Positions 9,542 to 20,036 of a stretch of DNA of 64,000 nt are shown piece after piece. A program made the translations under genes and the position numbers. This DNA is from Excoecaria cochinchinensis. Lineage: Eukaryota; Streptophyta; Magnoliopsida; Malpighiales; Euphorbiaceae. The DNA is taken from contig CANTUQ010000073.1 of NCBI GenBank assembly GCA_947683425.1, positions 18,636,001-18,700,000 of the forward strand, written 5' to 3'. Every line of letters begins with the position of its first letter. The stretch's first letter is position 1. The notes under the pieces are model-generated. The model was not told where the DNA came from. It did no database searches and saw only the letters and a program-made list of their open reading frames with translations.

Positions 9542-12500
9542 TGTAACACCCTAAAATTGCCTTAGTAGTCTGAGCCTGTCTGAGTCTAAATGTGCCTGTC
9601 TGTATCTACGTGTGTGTGTACTTGTGTGCATTTTGATGTTGCATGCAGGTTAATTTATTTAAGTGTATGTGTTTATGTAAATGTTATGTGAGGAGAGGGG
9701 TTTGTTAGTGTGTGTGCATAGGATAGGGAAGTAGGATGTGAATAAGTGATGTTATTTGTGTGTGAGTGAGAGTATGGGAGTAGGGTATGCTTGTGGGATC
9801 ATTTCTTATGAGAGAGTGACACATGGCAAGTGGATAGGGTTGAATTTAGTGGGTGATGAGAGAGAGGACAGCTGTAAACCACTTTGGTTCTTCTTCCTTT
9901 TTCCCGTTGCCTTCCTCTCCCTCACGCCATTTTCATCCTCTTTTCCTTTTCTTCATCTTTCCTTCTCCTTCCTTGCATATTTCTGCTCTTCTCTTCTTCC
10001 TTGGGTGATTATTTAGCTGGGTTATGTCTCATAAGTTCAAAGGGGTGAGTTTAAGTTAGTAATATTTTAGATTCTTCTTTTCCTCCTCTCTAGGTTTGAT
10101 TTTCATTTATATGTTAATTGTTAGAATTAAATCTGGTTGTGTTTGATTTATGGTTCAGAGGAGCTTCCTAGAACATCTAAGGGGAAAGAAAAAGCGAGTG
10201 GAAGCGGAGCTCACGATTAGGAGCGAAGGAGATCAGGTTTGGGAACATTTGTGTATTTTGGGTATTTTGTGTATTTTGGTGAATTATGCTTATTGATGAT
10301 ATGAATTGGGTGTTTTAGCTTCTATGAGTTATGGGTATTGTTTAATTTGAATTGAGAACCATGGGTTGTGAAGAATGGAGTTGAAATGTGGAAATTTTGC
10401 ATGTTTCTTAAAAATTACGAGTTTAAGAACTTTTGGATTTTTGATTTTGTAATTTGCTGGTTTTGATGACATTAATGAGTTTAAAGGACATGTTTTGAGT
10501 TGTAATTAATGGTTTGATTGAATGATTTTATTTAGAATTGAGTTTTGGAACCAAATAAGTGAGTGGGTGAAATTGGAGAGTGAAATTCTGCAATTTTTTG
10601 CGTTGGGAGTGGAAATCCCGACTCTGTCGCGAGGTCGCGATAGAGCTCAGTGATTTCCATTCCACCGCGCGTGCTGAGCTGCGAGTGGCCAAGCGTGCGC
10701 AGTAGGAATTCACTATCGCGAGCGCGACGATGTTGCGATCGCGACAGAGAGCTTCGTATATGGCCAAGCTTCTGTCGCGAGCACGGGCCTGGTCGCGAGC
10801 ACGCGATATCTCTTGTGAGTACTCACTGTCGTGAGCATGACAGTGAGATCTGTTTTATCTCCACGCTAGCGTGAGGTTCGCCGTGAGCGCGACAGGAGGC
10901 TAACTTCGCCTCTGTCGCGAGCGCGGCACCCTCTGGATTTTCTTTTGATTTCTTTTTGTTTTTCGTATGATTTCACTATTTAACCTTCCAATTTGTATCA
11001 TTTCTAGAATTGTGGATAATATATAAGTGTGAATGCGTTATATGTTTTTATACCATGCATAAAACATGATGTAAACATATGTTGTGGAATGAAATGTTCC
11101 TTGGATTATGCATGACCTACTAGAGTCGAATAAGTGGATAGTTAGGCATGCCTAATAGAGTTATATGTAGCTGCAGCCATGTGTATGATTTGGACCCTGA
11201 TCAGGTCCCTCGAATGGATCTTCGTGATCTTTCTGTTGAATCTTACCTAAGATTATATGTGAAAATACTTTGGAACAAGAATAAAAAGATTGTTTTGATA
11301 CCCTCGGGTATCTATGTGTTATGAGAATATTTCTGGTACCTCCGGGTATCTATGTGTACTCGTTATCCACTATCTTGATATAGCAGGTGCAAAAGTGTTA
11401 TTGGATATTATGTATATGTTCTGAAATATTTCTTTTTGAGAATAATATAATTACAGTCCTATTATGTGTAAGGTTAATTGATGACATCTTAACAAGTAAA
11501 TGTGTCATTCGCTTGTAATTGTTTGTTAACGCCACTGTGAGTGGCGGTAATGCATTTTGTGTTTTTCCCCACTAAGCGATTTCGCTTAGGACTGGTGTTT
11601 TATTCATGCAGGTGTGGAAGGTTTTGGTATGCTCGGTGATTTCCATTCCACCGCGCGCACTGAGCTGCGAGCAGCCGGGCGTGCGCAGCAGGAACTCACT
11701 CTCGCGAGCGCGACGATGTAGCGATCGCGATAGAGAGCTTCGTATATGGACAAGCTTCTGTCGCGAGCACGGGCCTGGTCGTGAGCCTGCAACATCTCTT
11801 GCGGGTACTCACTGTCGTGAGCGCGATGCTTATCGCGAGCGCGACAGTGAGATCTATTTTATCTCCACGCGAGTGCGAGGTTCGCCGTGAGTGCGACAGG
11901 AGGCTAACTTCGCCTCTGTCGCGAGCACGATGACGTCACGAGCGTGACACCCTCTCGATTTTCTTTTGATTTCTTTTTGTTTTTCGTATGATTTCAATAT
12001 TTAACCTTCCAATTTGTATAATTTCTAGAATTGTGGATAATATATAAGTGTGAATGCGTTATATGTTTTTATACCATGCATAAAACATGATGTAAACATA
12101 TGTTGTGGAATGAAATGTGCCTTGGATTATGCATGACCTGCTAGAGTCGAATAAGTGGATAGTTAGGCATGCCTAATAGAGTTATGTGTAGCTGCAGTCA
12201 TGTGTACGATTTGGACCCTGATCAGGTCCCCCGAATGGATCTTCGTGATCTTTCTATTGAATCTTACCTAAGATTCTATGTGAAAATACTTTGGAACAAG
12301 AATAAAAAGATTGTTTTGATACCCTCGGGTATCTATGTGTTATGAGAATATTTCTGGTACCTCCGGGTATCTATGTGTACTCGTTATCCACTATCTTGAT
12401 ATAGCAGGTGCAAAAGTGTTATTGGATGTTATGTATAAGTTCTGAAATATTGCTTTTTGAGAATAATATAATTACAGTGCTATTATGCATAAGGTTAATT

Positions 12501-13030
12501 GATGACATCTTAACAAGTAAATGTGCCATTCGCTTGTAATTGTTTGTTAACGCCACTGTGAGTGGCAGTAATGCATTTTGTATTTTTCCTGACTAAGCGA
12601 TTTCACTTAGCACGGGTGTTTTATCCGTGCAGGTGTGGAAGGTTTTGGTATGCTCGGTCCAAGCGTGCCGCATCAGGAAGGCCATCACAACTAGGGACCA
12701 GAGTTTTATAGTATAGGCTTTCCTGTCTTTTGTATACGATGTAATATTTTGTGTGCCCTATGGAACAGTATTCTTTTGGTCTTGTATATGAAATCTTTTG
12801 TAATATGTACAGACTGTGTTTATGAATATATATATATAATAGAAAGGAAAGAATTTATCCTGTTCAGTACCGCTGTGCTTCTCTTTTATAAGCTTTATAT
12901 TATCTTTGTATTATCTGTTTACTTGTTGCGATCGAATGTTTTGGTATGTGTAATGTGACACTCCTATCTATCGGGACCCTTCTCCCTCCACCGGGATATA
13001 AGTCTCCATGGTATAGGTTGGGGTGTGACA
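9542..13030 (+). repeat. LTR1 of insertion A (with internal duplication)
   Basis: It is 3489 bp, about 1 kb longer than LTR3, because a block is tandemly duplicated (10651-12657). Recognisable parts are the palindrome cluster of TCGCGA words, the palindrome GATACCCTCGGGTATC, a small CTAAGCG hairpin and the conserved end CCGGGATATAAGTCTCCATG. A conserved 86-codon frame near 9756 recurs in LTR2 and LTR3 only because the LTRs are copies; I do not treat it as a gene. Confidence 0.95.
10651..12657. repeat. 1-kb tandem duplication inside LTR1
   Basis: Copies are 10651-11636 (986 bp) and 11637-12657 (1021 bp); LTR2 and LTR3 have one copy. The junction joins a CTCGG of the LTR end block to the CTCGG/CTCAG before TGATTTCCATTCC, a five-base microhomology. 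The second copy is closer to LTR2/LTR3 than the first, which lacks part of the palindrome cluster. Confidence 0.93.
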
Positions 13031-13035
13031 TTTGG

Positions 13036-13047
13036 TGGTATCAGAGC
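13036..13047 (+). promoter_or_regulatory. A1 primer-binding site (initiator-Met tRNA)
   Basis: TGGTATCAGAGC, five bases after LTR1, is the exact complement of the 3' end of plant initiator-Met tRNA and the standard site of many Ty3/gypsy and Copia elements. Confidence 0.95.
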
Positions 13048-13140
13048 ATTTGGTTTGGATGTTTCTGGGTCTAGGCGTGTTAGTGAGTCTGTTAGAGTTG
13101 TGTTGGCCTGATGCGCATTGCGTCTATGTTTTGTAGTTTG

Positions 13141-14501
13141 ATGGAGTCCTCGCATGAGACGCCGGAGGGTTCAGCTGGGAGTGTGAATCCTCCTGAGCGA
13201 GATCCATCATTTGGGGGTCCGCTCAGCCTCCTAGGGGACAACCTGAAGTGCCTATGGTTCCGTTGGAAGTGATGCTTAAGGTCTCGCAGGATATGGCTAG
13301 AATGTTTGAAAGAGTGACGGCACCGGTAGCACCTATTGAGAATTTGAGAAAACATGGAGCGGAGGATTTCTTTGATACGGGTTTGGATGAATCCGATAAG
13401 GCGGAGATGTGGATTGAAAAGATGAAAAGAGTGTTAAGGGAGGTTAAGTGTCCACCTGACCAAGCAGTGGAATGTGCCGAGCCTTTGCTGCAAGGCTCTG
13501 CTAATAATTGGTGGAGGTTAGTGATTAGTCAACCTCAGATTCCTGACCCTATGACCTGGGAATTCTTTGAGAGCGAGTTTCAGGATCGGTTTGTGACTAA
13601 GGCATACAAGGACGCCAAGTGGGCGCAGTTTCTAAGTCTGAAGCAAAGGACGATGTCAGTGGCTGAGTATGAGAATGAGTTCACTAAGATTAGCAAATAT
13701 ACACCTCCAAGGGTTCTTACAGATGAGTTCAGGTGTCAGCATTTTGAGTTAAGTTTGAATGAATCTTTGAAAGTGATGCTAGTTTCTCTGATGTCGGCTT
13801 CGAATGTTAGGTACTATCAGTTGGTTCAAGCAGCCTTGAGGGCAGAGCGTTCAGAGAACATCTTGAGAGAGAAAGCTCAGAGAAGGAAGTCTTTTAGGGG
13901 TGGATCTTCTTCTGGTAAGAGACCAAGGGAGTCCCAAGGAAACCCTATTGATGAGTCTGTTGCTAGTCAGGCTTCTAGAGGGAAAAGACAGGGCTCTTCT
14001 AGGGGATCGGGCGCAGGTAGAGGTGATGGAACTCCCCGATGTGCCCATTGTAATAAGCTACATTGGGGTGAGTGTCGGTGGTTAACGGGAGGTTATTTTA
14101 GATGTGGATCCACGGACCACTTCCTTGTGAATTGTCCAAGTCGGTATGAGATTCCTATAGGGCAACAAGAAGTTAGTCGAGCTGGGTCCAATATACCCCA
14201 AGGTAGCCGTAATAGAGGTAGAGGAAGGGGTCGTGGTGGACGGCCTCGTGTGAGAGAATCCTCCGAAATAGTGGATTGCCCTGTACCGACGTCAGGTAGG
14301 GCTTATGCTATGAAGGCCCGAGAGGAACAGAATGCTCCAGAAGTGATTGCCGGTAAGTTCTCTTTGCTTGGTTCTGAAGTTTATGTTTTGATTGACCCGG
14401 GTTCCACCCATTCTTATGTTTGCTCTGGTAAAATGTGGGATAGTTTGGGAATTGAGGAGAAGTTGGGGTATGAGATTTGTGTATCTAGTCCGTTGGGATA
14501 A
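13141..14501 (+). pseudogene. A1 gag with start of protease, broken
   Basis: The likely start is the ATG at 13141 (MESSHETPEGSAGSV). A G-run at 13214-13218 is one base short, and the main frame is picked up by 13248 (MPMVPLEVMLKVSQDM). The capsid core has NWWRLVISQPQIPDP and EFFESEFQDRFVTKAYKD; an Arg/Gly-rich nucleocapsid region follows. The zinc knuckle reads YFRCGSTDHFLVNC, having lost its first Cys (Tyr here, Cys in A2). The frame enters protease (VLIDPGSTHSYVC, the DPG variant usual in this lineage) and stops at TAA 14499-14501, a stop shared with A2. Gag packages element RNA in the cytoplasm. Confidence 0.9.
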
Positions 14502-15145
14502 AGTGTTATGGTAGATCGAATATGTCGGAACTATCCTTTAAAGATTCAGGGTATAGAGTTTGCTGTGGATTTGATTTGTCTGCCATTCCATGAGTTTGAT
14601 GTCATTCTTGGTATGGATTGGTTAGATAAGCACCGGGCTGTAGTGGATTGCCATAGAAAGGTGATGGTACTGAATAGTAGGGATCATTCGCCTGTGATTG
14701 TGAAGGGTATTGGGAGCAGCTCTTTACATAATGTGATTTTGGCAATGAAAGCAAGAAGGTTCATTAGAAAGGGATGTGAAGCATTTTTGGCATTGGTGTT
14801 AGATTCTCGGAGGGGACAAGTGAAAATTCAGGACATTCCTGTAGTCAGAGACTTTGTGGATGTTTTTTCGGAAGAATTACCTGGATTACCTCCTGAAAGA
14901 GAGGTTGAACTGTCAGTAGAGATTGTGCCAGGGACAGCTCCAGTTTCTAAGGCTCCTTACCGGATGGCTCCGATGGAATTGAAAGAGTTGAAAAGTCAGT
15001 TGCAGGAGTTGTTGGATAAAGGGTTTATTCGGCCTAGTGTATCACCGTGGGGTGCTCCAGTGTTGTTTGTCAAGAAAAAAGATAGAACGTTGCGGATGTG
15101 TATTGATTATAGACAGATTAATAAAGTGACTATAAAGAATATATC
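14502..15145 (+). pseudogene. A1 protease end and truncated reverse transcriptase
   Basis: After the shared TAA the same polyprotein continues: DRICRNYPLKIQGIEFAVDL and LGMDWLDKHRAVVDCHRK are the protease end. A linker follows, then the RT start with KGFIRPSVSPWGAPVLFVKK and RMCIDYRQINKVT. Coding similarity stops right after this and resumes in RNase H, so the RT palm including the YxDD active site is absent. The same junction is in A2. Without RT this copy could move only with enzymes supplied in trans. Confidence 0.9.
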
Positions 15146-15459
15146 ATGTACAGTGATGCTTCTGGGATTGGTTTGGGTTGTGTATTGATGCAAGAGGGTA
15201 AAGTTGTAGCCTATGCGTCGAGACAGTTGAAGCCTCATGAGCAGAACTACCCGACCCACGATTTGGAATTAGCTGCTGCAGTGTTTGCGCTTAAGGTGTG
15301 GCGGCATTATTTGTATGGGGAAACATGCCGGATTTTTACTGAGCACAAGAGTCTCAAGTATTTGTTGACAGAAAAAGAGCTGAATTTGAGACAACGAGGT
15401 GGTTAGAGCTGTTTAAAGATTATGATTGCTTCATCGACTACCATCCAGGCAAGGCTAAT
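15146..15459 (+). pseudogene. A1 RNase H, frameshifted
   Basis: YSDASGIGLGCVLMQEGKVV is the N-terminal part of a Ty3-type RNase H (first catalytic Asp in SDASG); TEHKSLKYLLTEKELNLRQR follows, with Glu where most copies have Asp. One base is missing at about 15403, so the frame runs into a stop (15404-15406) and the tail (DYHPGKANVVADALSR) continues in another frame. The frameshift is shared with A2. Confidence 0.88.
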
Positions 15460-17049
15460 GTGGTGGCAGATGCCCTCAGTAGGAAATCTATGTCTGCATT
15501 GGTCTTTAATCGAGGTAGATGGAGGTTTGATTCTGAAGGTTCTTTAGTTGCTCAGCTTAAAGTTAAGCCAAGTCTGAGGCAAGAGATTGTGAAGGCACAG
15601 TTAGAAGATCATGTGTTACAGCGGGTATATCAAGCAGTGAAAGATGGCAAGCAGTCCGAGTACCGGATTGATAGTAATGGGGTACTTAAGCATGGAGATT
15701 GTTTATGTGTACCCGATGTGGCCGAGTTAAGGAAAAAGCTATTACAAGAGGCTCATTCATCGGTTTTCACTATGCATCCGGGAGGTGACAAGATGTACAA
15801 GGATCTGAAACAGTTTTATTGGTGGCCAGGCATGAAAAGAAGTATAACGAAGTTTGTTTCAAAGTGTCTTACCTGTCAGCAAGTGAAAACCGAGCATCAA
15901 GTACCATTGGGATTACTTCATCCCTTACCCATTCCTCAGTGGAAGTGGGATGATATCACGATGGATTTTGTGTCTGGTCTACCAATGACACAGCGTAAGC
16001 ATGATTCTTTGTGGGTTATAGTGGGTCGGTTATCCAAGTCAGCACACTTTTTGCCAGTTCGGTTGGACTACTCCATGGACAAGTTGGCGGAACTTTATGT
16101 GAATGAAATAGTCAGACTTCATGGGATTTCGCTATCCATTATATCTGATCGAGATCCCCATTTTACGTCTAAGTTTTGGAAGGAACTCAAGGCAGCTTTA
16201 GGGACTCGGTTAAACTTCAGTACTGCATTCCATCCACAGACCGATGGGCAGTCAGAAAGAGTTATCCAGGTGTTAGAAGATATGCTTCGAGGTTGTGCTT
16301 TAGAGTTCTCGGGAAGCTGGGATCGATATGTGTCTTTGATGGAGTTTGCATATAATAACAGTTATTAGCTGAGTATTGGTATGGCTCCTTACGAGGTTTT
16401 GTATGGACGAAAGTGTAGAACAACAGTTTATTGGACTGAACTATCAGAAAAGGCTTTGATCGGTCCGGATATAGTAAGAGACACGGAAGAGAAGGTAAGG
16501 GTTGTACGGCAGAATCTAAAAGTAGCTAAAGATAGACAGGATTCTTATGCTAATCTGAAACGTAGAGATATTCAGTATGAGGTAGGTGATAAGGTTTTCT
16601 TGAAAGTGTCACCGTGGCGAAAAGTTCTTCATTTTGGAAAGAAAGGCAAGCTAAGCCCGCGCTGTATTGGACCATATGAGATTTTAGGAAAAGTGGGTCC
16701 AGTAGCGTATCGGTTAGCTTTGCCTATGGAGTTAGCCAGACTGCATAATGTCTTCCATGTATCAATGCTTCGTCGATATCGATCAGACCCTTCTCATGTA
16801 TTATCAGTGCAAGATATCCGGGTTCAGTCAGATCTTTCGTATGATGAAGAGCCAAAAAGAATCATGGATAGAGAAATCAGATAGCTTCAGAATAAGCAGA
16901 TACCATTGGTAAAAGTCCTATGGCAGTATCACGGGGTTGAGGAAGCTACGTGGGAACCGAAGGAAGCTATGAGATTACAGTATCCTCAGTTATTCGGAGC
17001 AGGTGAGAATTTCGAGGGCGAAATTCTGTTAAGTGGGGGAGTATTGTAA
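15460..17049 (+). pseudogene. A1 integrase and chromodomain, two stops
   Basis: The RNase H tail leads into integrase. The HHCC zinc domain has AHSS, TMHPGG and CLTC; the catalytic core has TMDFVSGLP (Asp), ISDRDPHFTS (Asp) and GQSERV (Glu). The C-terminal part ends in a chromodomain with KVLWQYHGVEEATWEPKEA, a lysine-9-methylated-histone reader in chromoviruses that targets heterochromatin. TAG at 16366-16368 and at 16882-16884 break the frame; both are CAG in A2, so both are C-to-T changes. The final stop TAA is formed by the first bases of LTR2. Confidence 0.9.
17031..17041 (+). promoter_or_regulatory. A1 polypurine tract
   Basis: AAGTGGGGGAG, directly before LTR2 and inside the last codons of the chromodomain frame. 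It primes plus-strand DNA synthesis. Identical in A2. Confidence 0.85.
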
Positions 17050-19229
17050 CACCCCAAAACCGCCTTAGTAGTCTGAGCCTGTCTGAGTCTAAATGTGCCT
17101 CTCTGTATCTACGTGTGTGTGTGTACTTGTGTGCATTTTGATGTTGCATGCAGGTTAATTTATTTAAGTGTATGTGTTTATGTAAATGTTATGTGAGGAG
17201 AGGGGTTTGTTAGTGTGTGTGCATAGGATAGGGAAGTAGGATGTGAATAAGTGATGTTATTTGTGTGTGAGTGAGAGTATGGGAGTAGGGTATGCTTGTG
17301 GGATCATTTCTTATAAGAGAGTGACACATGGCAAGTGGATAGGGTTGAATTTAGTGGGTGATGAGAGAGAGGACAGCTTTAAACCACTTTGGTTCTTCTT
17401 CCTTTTTCCCGTTGCCTTCCTCTCGCTCACGCCATTTTCATCTTCTTTTCCTTTTCTTCATCTTTCCTTCTCCTTCCTTGCATATTTCTGCTCTTCTCTT
17501 CTTCCTTGGGTGATTATTTAGCTGGGTTGTGTCTCATAAGTTCAAAGGGGTGAGTTTAAGTTAGTAATATTTTAGATTCTTCTTTTCCTCCTCTCTAGGT
17601 TTGATTTTCATTTATATGTTAATTGTTAGAATTAAATCTGGTTGTGTTTGATTTATGGTTTAGAGGAACTTCCTAGAACATCTAAGGGGAAAGAAAAAGC
17701 GAGTGGAAGCGGAGCTCACGATTAGGAGCGAAGGAGATCAGGTTTGGGAACATTTGTGTATTTTGGGTATTTTGTGTATTTTGGTGAATTATGCTTATTG
17801 ATGATATGAATTGGGTGTTTTAGCTTCTATGAGTTATGGGTATTGTTTAATTTGAATTGAGAACCATGGGTTGTGAAGAATGGAGTTGAAATGTGGAAAT
17901 TTTGCATGTTTCTTAAAAATTACTAGTTTGAGAACTTTTGGATTTTTGATTTTGTAATTTGATGGTTTTGATGACATTAATGAGTTTAAAGGACATGTTT
18001 TGAGTTGTAATTAATGGTTTGATTGAATGATTTTATTTAGAATTGAGTTTTGGAACCAAACAAGTGAGTGGGTGAAATTGGACAGTGAAATTCTGCAATT
18101 TTTTGCGTTGGGAGTGGAAATCCCGACTCTGTCGCGACAGAGCTTGGTGATTTCCATTCCACCGCGCGCACTGAGCTACGAGCAGCCGGGCGTGCACAGC
18201 AGGAACTCACTATCGCGAGCGCGACGATGTAGCGATCGCGACAGAGAGCTTCGTATATGGGCAAGCTTCTGTCGCGAGCACGGGCCTGGTCGCGAGCCCG
18301 CAACATCTCTTGCGGGTACTCACTGTCGTGAGCGCGATGCTTATCGCGAGCGCGACAGTGAGATCTGTTTTATCTCCACGCGAGTGCGAGGTTCGCCGTG
18401 AGTGCGACAGGAGGCTAACTTCGCCTCTGTCGCGAGCACGAGGACGTCGCGAGCGCGACACCCTCTGGATTTTCTTTTGATTTCTTTTTGTTTTTCGTAT
18501 GATTTGAATATTTAACCTTCCAATTTGTATCATTTCTAGAATTGCGGATAATATATAAGTGTGAATGCATTATATGTTTTTATACCATGCATAAAACATG
18601 ATGTAAACATATGTTGTGGAATGAAATGTGCCTTGGATTGTGCATGACCTGCTAGAGTCGAATAAGTGGATAGTTAGGCATGCCTAATAGAGTTATGTGT
18701 AGCTGCAGTCATGTGTACGATTTGGACCCTGATCAGGTCCCCCGAATGGATCTTCGTGATCTTTCTGTTGAATCTTACCTAAGATTCTATGTGAAAATAC
18801 TTTGGAACAAGAATAAAAAGATTTTTTTTGATACCCTCGGGTATCTATGTGTTATGAGAATATTTCTGGTACCTCCGGGTATCTATGTGTACTCGTTATC
18901 CACTATCTTGATATAGCAGGTGCAAAAGTGTTATTGGATGTTATGTATAAGTTCTGAAATATTGCTTTTTGAGAATAATATAATTACAGTGCTATTATGC
19001 GTAAGGTTAATTGATGACATCTTAACAAGTAAATGTGCCATTCGCTTGTAATTGTTTGTTAACGCCACTGTGAGTGGCAGTAATGCATTTTGTATTTTTC
19101 CTGACTAAGCGATTTCGCTTAGCACGGGTGTTTTATCCGTGCAGGTGTGGAAGGTTTTGGTATGCTCGGTCCAGGCGTGCCGCATCGGGAAGGCCATCAC
19201 AACTAGGGACCAGAGTTTTATAGTATAGG
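17045..19229 (+). repeat. LTR2 of insertion A, left part
   Basis: The middle LTR starts TGTAACACCCCAAAACCG and is cut at 19229 by element B; the remainder is 30491-30801. Without B it would be 2496 bp. The last five bases here, ATAGG (19225-19229), are B's target duplication. A 16-bp perfect palindrome, CTCTGTCGCGACAGAG (18127-18142), opens its palindrome cluster (to about 18465), which includes a 40-bp module at 18321-18360. Confidence 0.95.
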
Positions 19230-20023
19230 TGTTGTTGGTTTTCTATTGATGCAACATACCGCAAGTATACGGTGTACCGCAATAGTACTTTAGATATCGA
19301 TCCCACAGGGAACGTGTGAGATTTCTCAACCCTTTTCAAGTCACCAATTGTAGTACTCTTCCTTGTATAATATCTTCTCTTCAACACATAAACTCTACTT
19401 AAGAAAAACTAAAAGAAAACTATTTTTTTAACTACAGAAAAATATTCAAAATGTTCAATTCTAAGTTATCATCCTCAATTTACAGTTAAAAACAGAATTT
19501 ATAATGTCAGCTCATGCCCCTTCAGATGCCCTTCTACAAAGGATGTAATAGTTGGTAGAAAAATGCAACTCTTAAAGTTCAAATTTGAACTTTAGTGTCT
19601 AACGGATCCCTCTGTCGCGATCGCGACGATGTCGCGACGTCGCGACAGAGCACGCCTTCTCTTGCGCTCGCCTTTCCTCACGTGTGCCTTCTCCGCGCCT
19701 CGTCGCGACCTCGCGACGCCTTCCCTTGGTCGCGACAGCTTCTCTTTTCTTCTCTTTTCTCTTCTTTCCTTAGCACGCTCTGTCGCGCTCGCGCCACGCA
19801 TCGCGATCGCGACATAAGCTTTTCTGCCTTGGCTCATTTCTTCTTCTTCTCTCAATTTGCTCCATATTTTCTCCATTGACTCCATTTTTTCTCCATTTGT
19901 CTCCTACATACAAAACTTAACAAAACACATAAAACATACCTAATTCCTACAAATAAAAACACTCAAAACATAACTTATAACCACAACATATAGTTTAATT
20001 ATGAGCTATTTAAGCTCATATCA
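19230..20023 (-). repeat. Element B 3' LTR (597-bp deletion)
   Basis: 794 bp; sense ends TGATATGAGC and CCAACAACA. It equals the 5' LTR except for a block present at 29183-29779 and missing here between 19317 and 19318. It contains a 41-bp TCGCGA double palindrome at 19610-19650 with CTCTG / CAGAG ends, and more TCGCGA words to about 19812. Confidence 0.95.
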
Positions 20024-20036
20024 AACCCCCACACTT
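20024..20036 (-). promoter_or_regulatory. Element B polypurine tract
   Basis: Sense AAGTGTGGGGGTT abuts the 3' LTR. A near copy, AAGTGTGGGGGGG, sits 1.67 kb upstream in sense (21691-21703). Confidence 0.85.

Noticed and set aside
9756..10016. An 86-codon frame (MCVSESMGVGYACG...) found again at 17261 and 35030
   Set aside because: It lies within LTR1, LTR2 and LTR3, which are copies of each other, so its conservation says nothing about coding. No domain is recognised and it is pyrimidine-rich low complexity at the end.
19592..19885. Arg- and Ala-rich frames on both strands in B's LTRs (also 30054-30405) and in A's LTRs
   Set aside because: They are readings of the TCGCGA palindrome clusters, which happen to lack stop codons in several frames.
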